From Diadema setosum (Eukaryota > Echinodermata > Echinoidea > Diadematoida > Diadematidae), in assembly GCF_964275005.1 (NCBI RefSeq), contig NC_092699.1, positions 19,932,833-19,996,832 of the forward strand: a stretch of 64,000 nt of DNA, written 5' to 3'. The notes under the pieces are model-generated. The model worked only from the letters and a program-made list of their open reading frames with translations, searched no databases and had not been told where the DNA came from. A program made the translations under genes and the position numbers. Of the stretch, positions 1 to 13,300 are shown one piece after another. Positions within the stretch are counted from its first letter, which is position 1; each line of letters opens with the position of its first letter.

Positions 1-513
1 GCTGGAGAATCGGCTAAACTCAAACTAGGCACTAATTACGTCTGCAGTCCCTGGTAAACCCATGGCCAGGTCTAGAGAGGGTCGCGTGGTAGAGAGGGTG
101 GGGTCCGAAGCACTGTCTGGTCTGCAGCATCGATATGATGTGAGATGACGGAGAGCCCCACCCGGAGTATGTGCGCCAGGCCACCCGTCTGCACATCGGG
201 TAACTGTATCAACGACAAGAACGGCCAATTTGCCGAAATTTGCGAAGGGATGTCAAATCCAGGGACTGTCGTCTCCTTTTTTTTTTTAATCTTCAATGTA
301 TCCCGAGTGCCATTCTGTAGTATCCCAACCAAAGGATTCTAGGATTTCGTTCAGGCTTTCTTTCACCATTTCCCCACCTTTTCTCCCGCCATCTCCTTAT
401 TTTTGGTCTGTTTTGTTCTTTCAGTCTCCCTGCTTATCTCACATGTGTCCTTTCAACCCACTCCCTCCATGTCAGAGGCTCTCATTCCCCTTTCACTTCA
501 ATTGACACGCCCA

Positions 514-521
514 TATAAAAG
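514..521 (+). promoter_or_regulatory. Candidate TATA box (TATAAAAG)
   Basis: A near-consensus TATAAAAG followed by GC-rich bases. An initiator-like TCACTC lies about 15 bases downstream, closer than usual, and an ATG at 557 opens a 29-codon frame. It points along the + strand toward the carotenoid oxygenase, about 6.4 kb before its first visible exon. The short frame does not resemble the usual N-terminus of that family, so the link is only positional. The site could equally be chance in AT-rich DNA. Confidence 0.22.
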
Positions 522-1554
522 GCGCACCGTCACTCTCGCACGGTAGAGCGCTAGAAATGAAGAAGACAATCGCAAAAGTTGTTGAAATTCAACCGTTGTG
601 GTCTGACCCGCAGGCGCGACTTTCTCCTCTTTTGTCAAGCCTCTAGAGAGCTGAGCAATATAAATCGAGACGGGCCCGTTAAATTGTGCCCTAAATTCCA
701 CAATTTGTGTCTTTTTCTCCGGCAACCTTCACCATGCTATGTAAGCGTTGCCTTCAGGTTGCGTGTAACGTCCATTATACTTTTTATCCTAAAGCAAGCC
801 GTCATATAGGAGGAAAGGTCAAGAGAAGTCGAGACAAAATCGTAAAATTGTGGCCCAAATACCTTATTTCTTCGACACGATTTCTTTTCCACATTAACCA
901 TGTAGGCCTACATCTACACAGCTACATCAGTCTGTAGCACGTAATACTCACCTCCCTGGTGATACCAAGACCTGTGTAATCATCTCTGCGATATCTATAG
1001 GCACTCTATGACTTTCTTGATTGCGCTTTTCATGTTTCACTATAAGAACATAAATTACACACTGTCAAGTTCTTGCCTTGGCGTCTTGCTCGTACAGGGA
1101 TGTTTTTTGAGTCGTATTCGCATCGTGTGTAGATTTGAATGCTGCGCCCTGACAGGCAAGACAGGAATCCAATCCGTGCGTGGTGTGTTTAGCTTCACCA
1201 TGAATACACAGTAGGCCTATGCCATTGCAATCTAATTTCTTCATGCTACTCGGCGCTATTTTTTTTTTTTTTTTGGGCAGTTTGATTTGGTACTGTTAAT
1301 TCCATGATTGTGTGCTGGTATTTTCCATTTCGTTTCACAAACTGAACATATCGTACGTTTGAATTGTGCACATTTCTTCCTTATTAAGGCATAGGTACGC
1401 GTAATGGCTGCATATCTCAATATACATTATCCACGTTTTGTGACTGCAAGATGCCAGCTGTCTGTTACCACATCCACTATATTGGCCAGGGCCAACCATA
1501 CAGTAGAGACAGCTCTTTGTTCTCACACTTTTATCCTCTACTTTCGTTTTCTCA

Positions 1555-1680
1555 GTATTTCCATATCCAAAATCATCCTTTCCTCCTCCTTCTTCTCCTC
1601 CCCTCTCTTCCCCTCCCCTCTCCCTCTTTTCCTTTCCTTCTCTCCCTCTCTCATACACACCCTCTCTCTCTCTGTCCTTA
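1555..1680 (+). repeat. Long polypyrimidine tract
   Basis: Almost uninterrupted C/T on the + strand, made of CTCC, CCCT and CT words and grading into a CT repeat. Such tracts can form triplex (H-) DNA. No gene boundary is evident beside it. Confidence 0.7.
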
Positions 1681-4600
1681 GCTTCTAAATTTTATCCCCT
1701 TTCTGATGAAGTGCCCGTCTGGTTAGCTTCTTTCATGACTCAGAATTGACTCACTAATAACGTGTGCGATGTTCAGGTTTTTCCATTCCTTCGCTTCTTT
1801 TTCATAGCTCGCCAATGGTTATGAAGAGAAAAAGTGCGATAACTCTGCGGTGAATGTCATGTAGAATTAGTTGCCTGCACCGACGAGGCCTCTTAAAGTT
1901 TCAATGTGGAAACAGGGGGCCCGCCGACCCGTATACTTGATGAGAAACCAGATATATCTTTGATGACTCGATGAAGCATCATCAGTGGATCGGATGCATA
2001 TGGGTTAAGCGCGACAAGGTTACGGAGGCAATATCGTAATAATGTGCAATGGACGAGACAAAAAAAAAAGGAGGAGTACGCTTTCGACATAAATCAGTAT
2101 AGATATGCGGTAAACTAATTGAAAATGGAACACGTTCGGATGAAGGGTGACTCAATTGTTTGTATAGTCCTTTGACCCAGGAATCGAAATCTAAAAATAC
2201 AAAATTTTCTGTCAGTAAAACCATGGAGCAGCCATATTATGCTATAGGTGGAGCTACATAGGCTACTTATATTATTATAATTATTGTATAAAGTGGCGTA
2301 TCTGCCTGTTTCTACAAAGAAGTTTAAAACATCCACGTGAGACTCGCTGTCCTGTGTAAAGTTTATTCTGTCTTCACAACAAAGTAATGTAGACCAAATG
2401 CACTGTAGTACTCCTTCGTTTTTATCTGTCGTCAAAGTCAGCAAAGAGGATGAGATCCCTTGAGGATCTACTGCGCAAACTGTGTGGGGAAAATCCTCCT
2501 GACGGCTCTCCAAAACCACTGATGTCGCCCTTCTGGATTCTGCGGTTTCTGGCGCACAACAGTGGCTTTCCTTTCTAGTTCGTCACTCTCTACTATGTGA
2601 GGTCTCCTCGTCAACCACATTCGTGTCCATGATAGCAAATCCTTTCCTTGTACCTGTCATTCTAAAATGTTTGGTTTGTAGGCTGGAGAAGCCCGTTCCC
2701 ACGCCGGAGCAAAGGATGCCAGGAAGTTACTGCCATGTTTTTGTACAACCCATACAAGGAGGAAAGAAAAGCAAAAGTTTTGAAGATCACCTGAAGATGT
2801 GAAACTTCCTTGTTTAGTTGTCATAATTATGTGAGGGTCTTTTTGTTTAGGACATCAACATTATTGCTGTGTCTACAGTCAGTTAGTTGGGGCTGTTCCT
2901 TTCAGTGAAGCATTACATGTCAAATTTAGCATGCTCCACCCTCCTACAGGTTTAGATTGCAAAAGAAATTTACCATACAATTTTCTGATGTGCTATAGTA
3001 TATACTCCCATAACACAGAGCTTCATTCCTTGCCGATATCCTTTACGAGCACCATGTTACGCTAATTTAAGAGCTGGCTTTCAAGACGCGTGGAAGCTTT
3101 AGGTGATGGGGAAGACGAAATAAGTAATCCACTGCAATACGAGGTGTTGAGGTTATTCTCAAGCTCACCGTGCGGTACACGGATTCCGCGCTCTAATCTC
3201 CTACCCTAGATACGGATCTGTAGGCGATAATCCGACGGAATTAGGTAATGAGATCGCATTGTGGGTGGGATAAGCTATAAAGGTTCTCGCAACGGAACGA
3301 CAGAGGCCCTGAAAAGCGGAGGTGATCATCTCCGTAAGAGAGAACAGCATGAGTGTTTTCACATCGTCTGGTCTTCGGAAGATGATACCCTCATTCGGCC
3401 AAACGAGTTACCTTATGAGTATATTATACATGAGACATTTTGGAGGAGAGCTTAAGTTGCTCATTATGCAGGCCATGCGAATAAATTCGATGAGAGTAAA
3501 CCTACGAGGGAGGGATTGGTGTAGTTAACGTGATTGGCATTGAAAGAAATGAAGATATTAAACATTGCCTTTTGTGCAGTTTTCATCAAAGAGACGCAAT
3601 CAACGAATTTAAAGCGACATTTCTGTGGCTCGTAAGAGAATCAGCATGGATTGGACAAAACTGATGTGTGACAGAGGTATGATAGTGCAAAGGAAATTTT
3701 GATCATGACTGACTTTTGAGACGTATATCATGCACACACAAAAAAAAAAACCGCACGTGAACGTTTTAGAGGTTTTGAAAAGCTGATAAATGGAAGTCAA
3801 TATAAGTTTTATGATGTCTCCCTGCTTTTTTAAGCATTTTGTTTGTTTTTAACGTTTTAACACGGTGTACTCATGAGCCATTTTCTGACTAAGGACAATG
3901 TATAGATTTTGTCTTTGCATTATTAAAAAGGAAAATATTGGATAACATCGAATCACTGAGCAGGTGACACTACCAGCCTCATTTTATCTTCCTTGAAGAT
4001 GAAAACGTGAGACACGCTATTATCTACATCATCTCATCGTACTATGATGATATATTATACGTGAATCACAAAACGTTGTTTCACAATCATGTCATCGCTT
4101 TTGGAGTCTAGAACTAAAGAATTGAAGCACACAATGTGAAAGATTACATTGTGATCATGTGATTTCACCATTACTCAAGGCGTTTAAAGGTAGCAAAGAC
4201 GGATGGTTTCCTCCTCACAAGTTCCTCGAATATGTCGATTGGCATTCTTCATACCTCAGATGTACGCAGGTTGTACTCGTAAGTCATGCGACTTTTCGCT
4301 CCCCGCCCCCAAAAAAATTGAAATAAAACAAAAACAACAACTAAAACACATAACTTACTAGAAAATAAAACTCACTAAAGAAGAGCAAACGTGCAATAGA
4401 ACTAACCCATAAAGGAGGCACGAGGCAACAATACGTGTTCATCGGTTGTTTAAACAAAGAGCACGATTATAACATCAACAATAAGATGTAATGTTCTTAC
4501 AATGTGCTTTTTAAGTTACAATCGATTCCATTTACGGTTAACAGTTATCTTCCGTTTCCAATTTCGAGAAGACTTTCCAGACCACAGGGCTCTTGAGGCG

Positions 4601-6950
4601 AGATTTGCTTCCTGAAACCATATGTGAGCTTGTTGGGAAAGCAGGCAAAACAACCGAGTTCCAGGCAGCTTTACACGCTGTGGTCAAATACATTCTACTC
4701 GACGCGCGATTGAAAATTAGATTACGTTTGGTCCCCCAAGACTCGTTTCACGCTGATTTCTGGCGCTGTTTTGATCGAAGAAAAGCTAGCAGATTCTTGT
4801 TTTAATTGCTCAGTCTCCTTCCTAAGATACAATTAACGTTCTCTTCCTCCTTCCACTCAAATCGGGTTATGAGAGTGAGCACAGTCTCACTGTGCTTGTC
4901 CTTTATCTCGTTCTTAGCTCGTTCTTAAAACATGTATAATAGTTCATGTGAAGTGAGGAAACACTCATACTTAAAAAAAAGAATGCTTGATACATTTCAG
5001 CTACTAATATTCCTGTGTAAATTGGGGTATATTAATATATTTAGCTAGATTGCAAGGCTATGCGCTATATTTAGCACTTTTCGACGTTTATAAACTGCTG
5101 TACGAGTATATAGTCTCATCCTCCCACACACTTCAAGGGCACTTAGGTAGAGATCATAATGTCATATTCATTCATTTCTTAAACAGAGAGGCTCAGACAG
5201 CGGCTCCAGCGGATTATATAGTCATGAATAATTTGTGCTGACAAGTTGCTTTCTGTACATGGTAGTTCATTAAGATAATGGAACACAGGATACGTCCCAA
5301 CGCGTCTGGATGCGTGAGTCGGGAACAGGGCAAGGACAAGACTGCACCTTCACTGTAACCACCAAACCGCTATGATGTGAACATATATCATATTTTCGGT
5401 ATAACCAATGACCAAAAGTCTCTTTTCTTTGCTGGATTGTCACAGGGAGTAGCATCAGTGGATAGGAACTTTATACATATTACTTCCTGCATTATGTTCC
5501 ATCTTGCATTTCGTCTTCTACACGATGTGACACATTTTTTTTTTTTACATTGTTTGTTGCAAAAGGCCAACTTTCAGTGAGATGAGATTATAAACGTAGA
5601 GGGCGATATCCGTAGTTTGGTTTGGAGGTGGGGAAATTATTATTAGGCCGTGCACTTGTCCTAGTTTTCTTAATGAAACACAGGTGGGGAGCTATTCGAG
5701 ACGAGAAATTAGAACTGATGTCTGAGCTGTTTGTCCGATTTAAGTGATTGGGAATTTCCTATTGGCCACATGAGTGGTCTCCTCTATTGTTGCTGATAAA
5801 CATCACTCCCAACCAGAAAATTTGCTGGTATTAAATTTTGCGTTCATCTTAAGGTAGCGTTCATCATCCAAGGAGGTATTGTTGTACATGATACTCCACT
5901 GTTGCAATTGAAAGACTGTGGAGCTGTACTTCCCCACTGATGAGATGGTGCATTCATTTAACTTCGATTAGAACGGAACCAGTAAGCTCATAAACTTACC
6001 TTGACCAAAATAGAATCCTTCCAAATTCGTTGGATTAGCTCATGACAAGACAATTATGAGTGAATATCTTGATAAATCTGAGACCATTGTGACCGCTTGC
6101 TCGCGTGCTAACTAGCCGTGACAGATTACCTGACACAGGCAGTTCTCTCTTAAGGTGGTAGAGACTCCCAGACAGAATCTACAAGTCCTCAACTGTCTGC
6201 TAAAGAGGAGCCTTACACATGTGGGCATAATCTTGTTAGGCGTCATAGATAATAGACGGGATTAGTGGTGCTGGTGATGTATGAACAGCAGCTCGTGCTC
6301 AGCGCGAATTGGAAGCAGCAGGTGTCCCGAAGAAATTATGATACAATGCGGCTGAATAATGCAAAAAAGAAAAACAACCTTAAATCATTACTATTTTACT
6401 ATCACACATATGTATTTGTGTATATGTATCACAATGATTTCATAATCATTCACTGCATTCAGCATACTTGTATATAATTTCTTCTTTTTTTTCGGTATTC
6501 AAAACTTTGCTAAACCCAGACAGGCTGCTTGGTCTGGTATCAATAGATATAGGTGCTGTTTGTATGAAGTAGAATCTGAATATGAAATAATTCAATAGAC
6601 AGATGAAAACTAGGAAATAACAACGTGTGGCACGTGTGGCACTACAATTTTCCAATACAATGTATTACAATCGATTCGTCCTGGGCAACGGAAATTTTAT
6701 CATCTCTTTAAACCTTCTAGTAATTTTCAGTGGTGATAAATGTTTGTTTGTTTGTTTGTTTTTTATTTTATTTGTTTAATACATTATGCCCCGGCCAATT
6801 ATTGTAGGAGAAACTGTTCGGTTTCTATGTAGAGATTAGAGCACAGCTAAAGACATATTGTCATGTACAGGGTAATTATAGCTCAAAGGGCAATATGTTT
6901 AATTGGAATTTTGATTGATATGGTTTTCTGCGTTTCCTCGTTCTTTACAG

Positions 6951-7354
6951 GCAACCTCCCGGGCTGGCTCCTGGGCTCACTTGTGCGAATTGGACCAGGT
7001 CTCTTTGAAGTAGGGAATACGGCCTATCAGCACTGGTTTGATGGACTGGCATTAATGCACAAGTTTGCCTTCCACAACGGAAAGGTGACGTATCAGAATC
7101 GATTCCTTCGGAGCAACGCGTACAAGAAGGCAATGAAATACAACAAGATCATCCTCTCCGAATTCGGCACTGTCGGGATTCCCGACCCATGCAAGAACGT
7201 CCTCGAACGGTTCGCTACGCACTTTTTACCGCTCAATGTTACCGACAATAATCTAATAAACGTGTATCAACTTGGCGATGAGGTCTACACAGCTACGGAG
7301 ACCTACACCCCGAGAAAGATCAACCTTCAAGACCTCAGCACAGAGGACCAAACG
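6951..7354 (+). CDS. bco1-like: Carotenoid oxygenase, first visible exon
   Basis: Preceded by a pyrimidine tract and CAG acceptor; begins with two bases of a split codon, so a coding exon must lie upstream. Encodes residues 2-135, including the conserved [32 protein letters not shown] and TATET segments. An ATG at 6863 in the same frame lies inside the intron and is not a credible start. Confidence 0.93.
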
Positions 7355-10300
7355 GTAGGTGGCGCCCCTATTGTCTTCCAGCTAGGCGTCAAAACCATCT
7401 GCATCTCAACAAGGGGCCAATAATAGCAAAGCTTGTTTCATAGTGACTAAATAATCTAAAAATACCGGGCAGAAAAACAATCTTTGTTTAAACGTTACGG
7501 CACCTGCACATCCTGTAGCATGCGGTGGTCTCACATTGATGTAATTTTCTTGCTTTCTTTTGCTTAAATAATGATGGGAAAACAGCACCTCATTATCGTA
7601 CCTGTCATGATTTCCCCTTGAACTATTATGTTCTTGAACACTCGTAGGAGTGCCTACCGTTCGTTTGTTTGTTTGTTTGTTTGGGGGTTTTTTTTAAGAT
7701 CACTAACATGCTGATGTGGCCTCCACAGTGATGATCACGTCGGATTTGATGTATAATTAGGAGATTAAGGGAAGCTAAATAGTTGCAACTATTTATTGAT
7801 GATGGTAAAACAGTAGCGACACTAATCATCTCAAAGGCTGTTGCGCCCTTGAATCCCGTTCTGGTGCTGACGTCATCGCTGAAGAAATTTAAAGAGAGAA
7901 AACTATAACTATGATATGAGAAAAAAGAGCATGTGGCACAAGTAATCCAGTGATTAACTTGTGTATGATCTGCTTTTACCCTTTTCGTCCTGCAACCGTG
8001 CCCTCGTTTAGATCGACTTGCTGCAGACATTCGGGATGATGACGGCTTCAGTCCACGCCCAGACGGACAGGGACGGCTGCTCATATAACATGGGAACTTC
8101 CTACCTGACGGGATGTTACTACAACGTTATCAAATTCTCCCCTAAATCTCACATAGGTAGGTAAATAAGTTTGCGCCTACTTAATTCCACTGTCTTTTGA
8201 TATCTCATCAAAATAATGATTAGGCGTACTGTTTCTGGCCTTGTCATAGCGCAGTGAAAGACTCTGAAGCATTGACGAGATTAAATCTCAAATTTAGAAT
8301 AAGACCGTCAAAAGATGAATGCCATTCCATATAGTGGAGTAAGACTTTAAGCATTTCAACGTAAGAAAAATTTCCCACTAATCCAAACAATGATAACAGT
8401 ATAGTGGAGACTTTGCCTCAACTTTTGATAGTAATGGGTTATTCAACCTCCCATGATTCAAGTTTCATCATCGATTCTACGCTTTTTTTTTTTGGTAAAG
8501 AAATTGACTAGCGTGCGCAACAATTTTGCCCTTGAGACAATAGTCGCTAGATAAAAATGGAATCGACTGAACTGTATGATTAAACACTCACGGCAATGTC
8601 AGTCTAAAGCTAGGAAACAGGGGGTGGATAGCATAGGCACTCTAGTGGGACAGGCGGACGCCTCGGTTGATAGGGCAGAGAGCTGGCCTTGAATAGGCAC
8701 CTCTAATTCTACATTTTAACAGTGTCTAAAACTCGTAGATGCTGATGAAAACTTATACAGTGCGACAGTCAAAGTTTGGTTGTTGTTTTTTTTTTTTTTT
8801 TCTTCTTCTTCTTTTTTGTCGCAGACACAGCATTTCATTCTTTGTCATTACGGAAGTTCATTACTTTTCCGAAACAAAAAGTAAAACAAAACAAACAAAC
8901 AAACAAACAAACAAATAAACCAAAAACAGAAGAAGCATCGGTGTTGCGAACTCGCCCAGGGTGGATAAAGTCTTTGGTCAAATACAGTCTTTTGAACTTT
9001 TTAAAAATTTTAATTGTCGTTTATGTTAACAGCTATCATTAAATTCCTGTTGAGTCTCCAATATCGCACGGACTTTAACGGCGATGTGTAATCGTACATC
9101 AAGACTGGAATAGGGAACGCAGAGGATCACTCGTGGGTTGCAGTCTTAAAAAAGGAAAAACAGAACACGCTGCACCCTATATATAACCTTGCCAACTCAC
9201 AATTGAAATCACATGAATATTCGTGGAGTATAAAGACGTAAAAAATACAATACCTCTAGTGATCCCCTAGACGACGCGGAGCTTGCTATGTTATGTAACC
9301 GCAAGACGACGGGTCTCCGAAGGTGAACTGTCTGAATCATCTAACTAGGATCTCCACAAGTCTGTGGTTGAGTGAGGCAAACAGAAGGCGTCGTGGTCTT
9401 CGCGGGACGGCTTGGGGTGCCGCCAGTCATCGCATGCACTAGTCACCTTGTGGCCGTATCACTTTACCACGCACTCGTGCTATGCGGTAACAGAATGCAA
9501 ACATGAATCACGAACGAACCCGACAACAGACACAAATACACATATTCAATCTTTATGTAAGGATTTGCCAATGTAACATACGTTACATACTTTAATTTTT
9601 GATATAATGCATGTGTGAAAGCTTGCCATAAAATGTAGATCATACTTCGCTTAGAACGAAAGGTAAAGAAAAAAATAAATGATTCTTCGTTTCACAAATT
9701 TTCGCAGATTCAGCGTTGTCGGAAGATTCAGACAGTACGTCCTGCTCGACCGTTAGCCCGGCGATGTCGGCGAAGCTTTTGTGCAGCATTCGGGCCCGGA
9801 ACCCTCTCAAACCATCCTACTTTCACAGCTTCGGGATGACCGACAACTACATTGTGTTTTCAGAGCAGACACTGCACATCAACGTCGCTCGTCTGGCGGC
9901 GTCACAGATGCTGGGGAAACCGGTATCCTCGTGTTTCGAGTTCGACCGCGAGGGAAGGACACTTTTCCATCTCGTCGAGAAGCAGACGGGTGAGAAACTG
10001 GCGACGCGGTACGAGGCAGGCCCGCTCTTCGGCATGCATGTCATCAATTCGTATGAGGAGGACGACCACGTAGTGTTCGACATATGCTCATATGACGATG
10101 ATGAACTCTTGAAGAAATTTTACCTCGACTACCTGAGACATGGCGACCAAGATGGCAAAAGGCATTTCCCCATCACAGAAGTCAGGAGATACGTTTTGCC
10201 TTTAAGAATAGATGAGGTCAGTTCTTCTGATATCACAAATCTCAGACTAATAATATAAGTTTTACATGCATTCAGATGACATAATTCTCTGTTTGACTGA

Positions 10301-13300
10301 CATATTCATTTGCTTGATATCAAACGTTTAGAAACAAGATTAAGTCCAAAAACAATATTCTAGTTAAGCGTATGTCCTCTTGTCTAATGAATGCAGTTTT
10401 GATTCATTTATTTCCAAAACATTATATAAGACCTTCAGTCTATTTACCGCCAAAATTTGAAGACCTCGCTGAAAGTGACTTTGACGTAATAGTCATCGAA
10501 TGCGCTCTGCAAAATTCTTTAGATTTCCCAGGTCCTTTGTCCATTCCCTAGGGTCAATAACTTTACAGCAACGTGGGACATTTCACATCAGCGGGACAAT
10601 CCTTGGACCACTCCACGCGCTGACCAAAAAAAAAAAAGAAAAAAAGATGAAACTAAACAAAAACAAAACCCCTTTATGTCGTTCGAATGCTATGGAGGAC
10701 AATCGCACTTGCCGCCAATTTGTAGCACAGAACAAGCAGACACAATTTTGTGAATGCACCCTCCATTGCCACATCCGATCTTGTATCGACCCATACTCCA
10801 ACAAATCGATATGATAGGCTATAGAAAGGGCGCTGGAGATGATTCTGTGGGATTGTTGGCGGTTTCATTGAACTCGTACCACATACTGGTATGGTAAAAC
10901 ATTAACAATAGATGAGTTATTTAAACTATTTGTTCTGAATGCGACCTGGGACCCCTCCTCAAGATTTTAACCGTGATGTGAACAATACCGTTTTATTGGA
11001 AATAGCGATCACAACGGGCGGTTGGACCTTTGTAGAAGGCTTGAGGCCTTACAAAAATATTCAATAATGTTCCGGGCTCAGTATATTTCCAGTTTAAAAA
11101 TGTATACGTCCTACGTCCTTTCTCACAGTAAATGTTTATCAGGAATTTGTGGTTCGAGTGTGCGGAATGTAAAAGTTGTGGATTTTCAGTTACATTTTGT
11201 TTGTTTGTTTTTCCGCATGAGTAGTCCAGAAGGATACATTATTATGGAAGTACAAAGTGATTACTGATATTCTTGGACAAATTATCCAATTAGACACTCC
11301 TGATAACAAAATAATCAGAGAAACGTATGTTGAACAGGACAGATGCCATGTGCACAGCATACCAGCCATCATGATTTGTAGCATATTAAGGGATGGCTGA
11401 AAAACCAGATGCACTTCAGATTCATAGTTTTGAAACTGGGGAAGGATACAAAATTTAATATGACGCTTAGCGAATGGTGTAATGTTATTATTTGTCGAGA
11501 TTGACGTTTACTTAGGTAGATTCTATAGTATTTGAAAGCTAGCCTCAATGAAGCCCCGGGGTCAGTAATCAGTGGTAGTTCATAACTGGGAGTATTCAGT
11601 AAAAGGCAAACAGAACAGTATATAGGGGAAGCAATTGAACAGAAATTCGGAGTTTTGAAGATGCGGATAAAAATATAAAACGTAAAAACCTAACATCGTA
11701 TTTTTTAATGAGCGTGTGACAGCACTTCACTATTTATTGATACGCCACGAGCAACAAAAACGACCAAGATTTGTGAGAGCGTGCTTTTGGTATTACATGC
11801 AAGTATATCACGGAACGAAACCCTCTTACTATACCTACACTTTCCGCTGTGTTGCACAAAACACATGTCGGAACCTCATTTATCGTAAAGGTTTTATATC
11901 CTGCCATTTCAACCTCTCCAGCGACTAGCACATGGGACATTCCTCCGGCCCAATCCATCGATTTTTCGATTTTCAATTAGAGCTGGGACAAGGCGCGAGA
12001 ATTCCATTACAAAAGTGACAGGTTTCAGTCACAAAGGGAAGACGTGCACTTACGATCGTGAGGAATTTTCCAACGTATTTTTCCCCACTTGGGGTTGACT
12101 GGCTTTTGCCCAAGCGGCATTACATAATGAGAAAGCTAACGAGACCAGACAGTTCGATCTGTCTACACGTGGCGTATCGAACGGGTTCGAGGAGGCTAAA
12201 TCAGAATAGAAGTGAAAAGTCAAGGAATGGGGTCGCTGCCATCTCTGATTCTTACGTGTGTTTGATTATGTACTATATAACGCATAGATATTATAACTTT
12301 GTGATTACACTCAACGCCCTTTCATTCATCGCTCATGATTCTAGCATTCGTTTATGGCCTCACAAAATAATGAGTGCTCCAGGGTCTTAAGTTTCGTAAT
12401 ATTAGTTTATTTTCCATACACTGCAAACTATACGTTTTCCATTACAAGCGTGTCAGTGTCGTTTGAACTTAAAATATTTTGATACTGTAACGAAGAAAAT
12501 AACTCAAGTTGAATTAAAACTTTGTACTATTTGACATCATAGTGAAGTGAGTAGAGCATGTTTTGGATGGTAAACGGTTGAAATGACTGCTACAGCAAAT
12601 TAGTATCAAAGAATCTGGGCGAAACTAATTGTTCGTCTTACTTTTCTGTGTACAGAATACACCAGTTGGCACTAACCTCGTTTCTCTGAGCTATACCTCG
12701 GCATCGGCAATGCTCAAACGAGATGGCACGGTTGATCTCACCTACGAAGTGGCCTCTGATATCGGTAAGATAAAAACATGATTTTGGCCTCTCATTGCTA
12801 CAAATATATCAAATTCATACTTTATCATGATCTCTGGAAAATAGTCTCAATGCTGTAACAGAAGAATGTAAACTAATGATTGTAAGTCAATTTGATGCCC
12901 TATAATCTTCAGAGGTACAACTCATTTTAACACGAGAGTGATGTATCTGAAAGTACAATTAGCATTAATGTGATACCTGTCACCATTCCATTCACTGCCG
13001 TTTGTTCGCCGGTGAGCGCTCCTCCTCCATAGATTTAGTAAAGAGGTGACAGATGCCATGAGTGCCATTCATAATTTCTCTGAATATTTCGGGGGTACCT
13101 TGTGGATTAAAGATTTTCCAAATATTCCATCCAAAGTGTGCACCAGATCGGTGAATTTCACTTCTACAAATTCCAAAGCTCCCTCATAATGAATTCCTCC
13201 CTCCCTTCCCCTGCGCACGACATCCGTGTGACCGTAGATATTACACTAGTAAAGTCAGATATAACAAGTTCCATCAATTCTACGCAGAGATAATATATAT

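Larger units (their letters stand above)
1..6950. other. Upstream region without a confident gene; may hold the missing 5' exon of the carotenoid oxygenase
   Basis: I see no family-recognisable coding exon here. Open frames are short and lack protein-like composition or paired splice sites. The segment 1-250 is somewhat richer in GC than its surroundings but I cannot assign it. A nearly pure pyrimidine tract lies at about 1555-1680, a TATA-like site at 514-521, and a GTTT microsatellite near 6740-6765. The carotenoid oxygenase still needs a short 5' exon ending one base into a codon. It could be here, or before the window, and I could not pick it out. Confidence 0.6.

Noticed and set aside
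2115..2519. 134-codon minus-strand open frame
   Set aside because: No recognisable domain and no splice context; length is within chance for this much sequence.
2660..2750. Possible 5' exon reading LEKPVPTPEQRMPG after a TGTAG acceptor
   Set aside because: It vaguely recalls the family N-terminus but has no GT donor in the required phase.
6863..6950. ATG at 6863 as the start of the carotenoid oxygenase
   Set aside because: The 29 residues before the CAG acceptor do not resemble the family, and the DNA is a typical pyrimidine-rich intron end.
7626..8084. 152-codon minus-strand open frame
   Set aside because: Antisense to a real carotenoid oxygenase exon and its intron; low-complexity end.
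12058..12390. 110-codon plus-strand open frame
   Set aside because: Lies in an intron of the carotenoid oxygenase, and the exons on both sides already join in frame.
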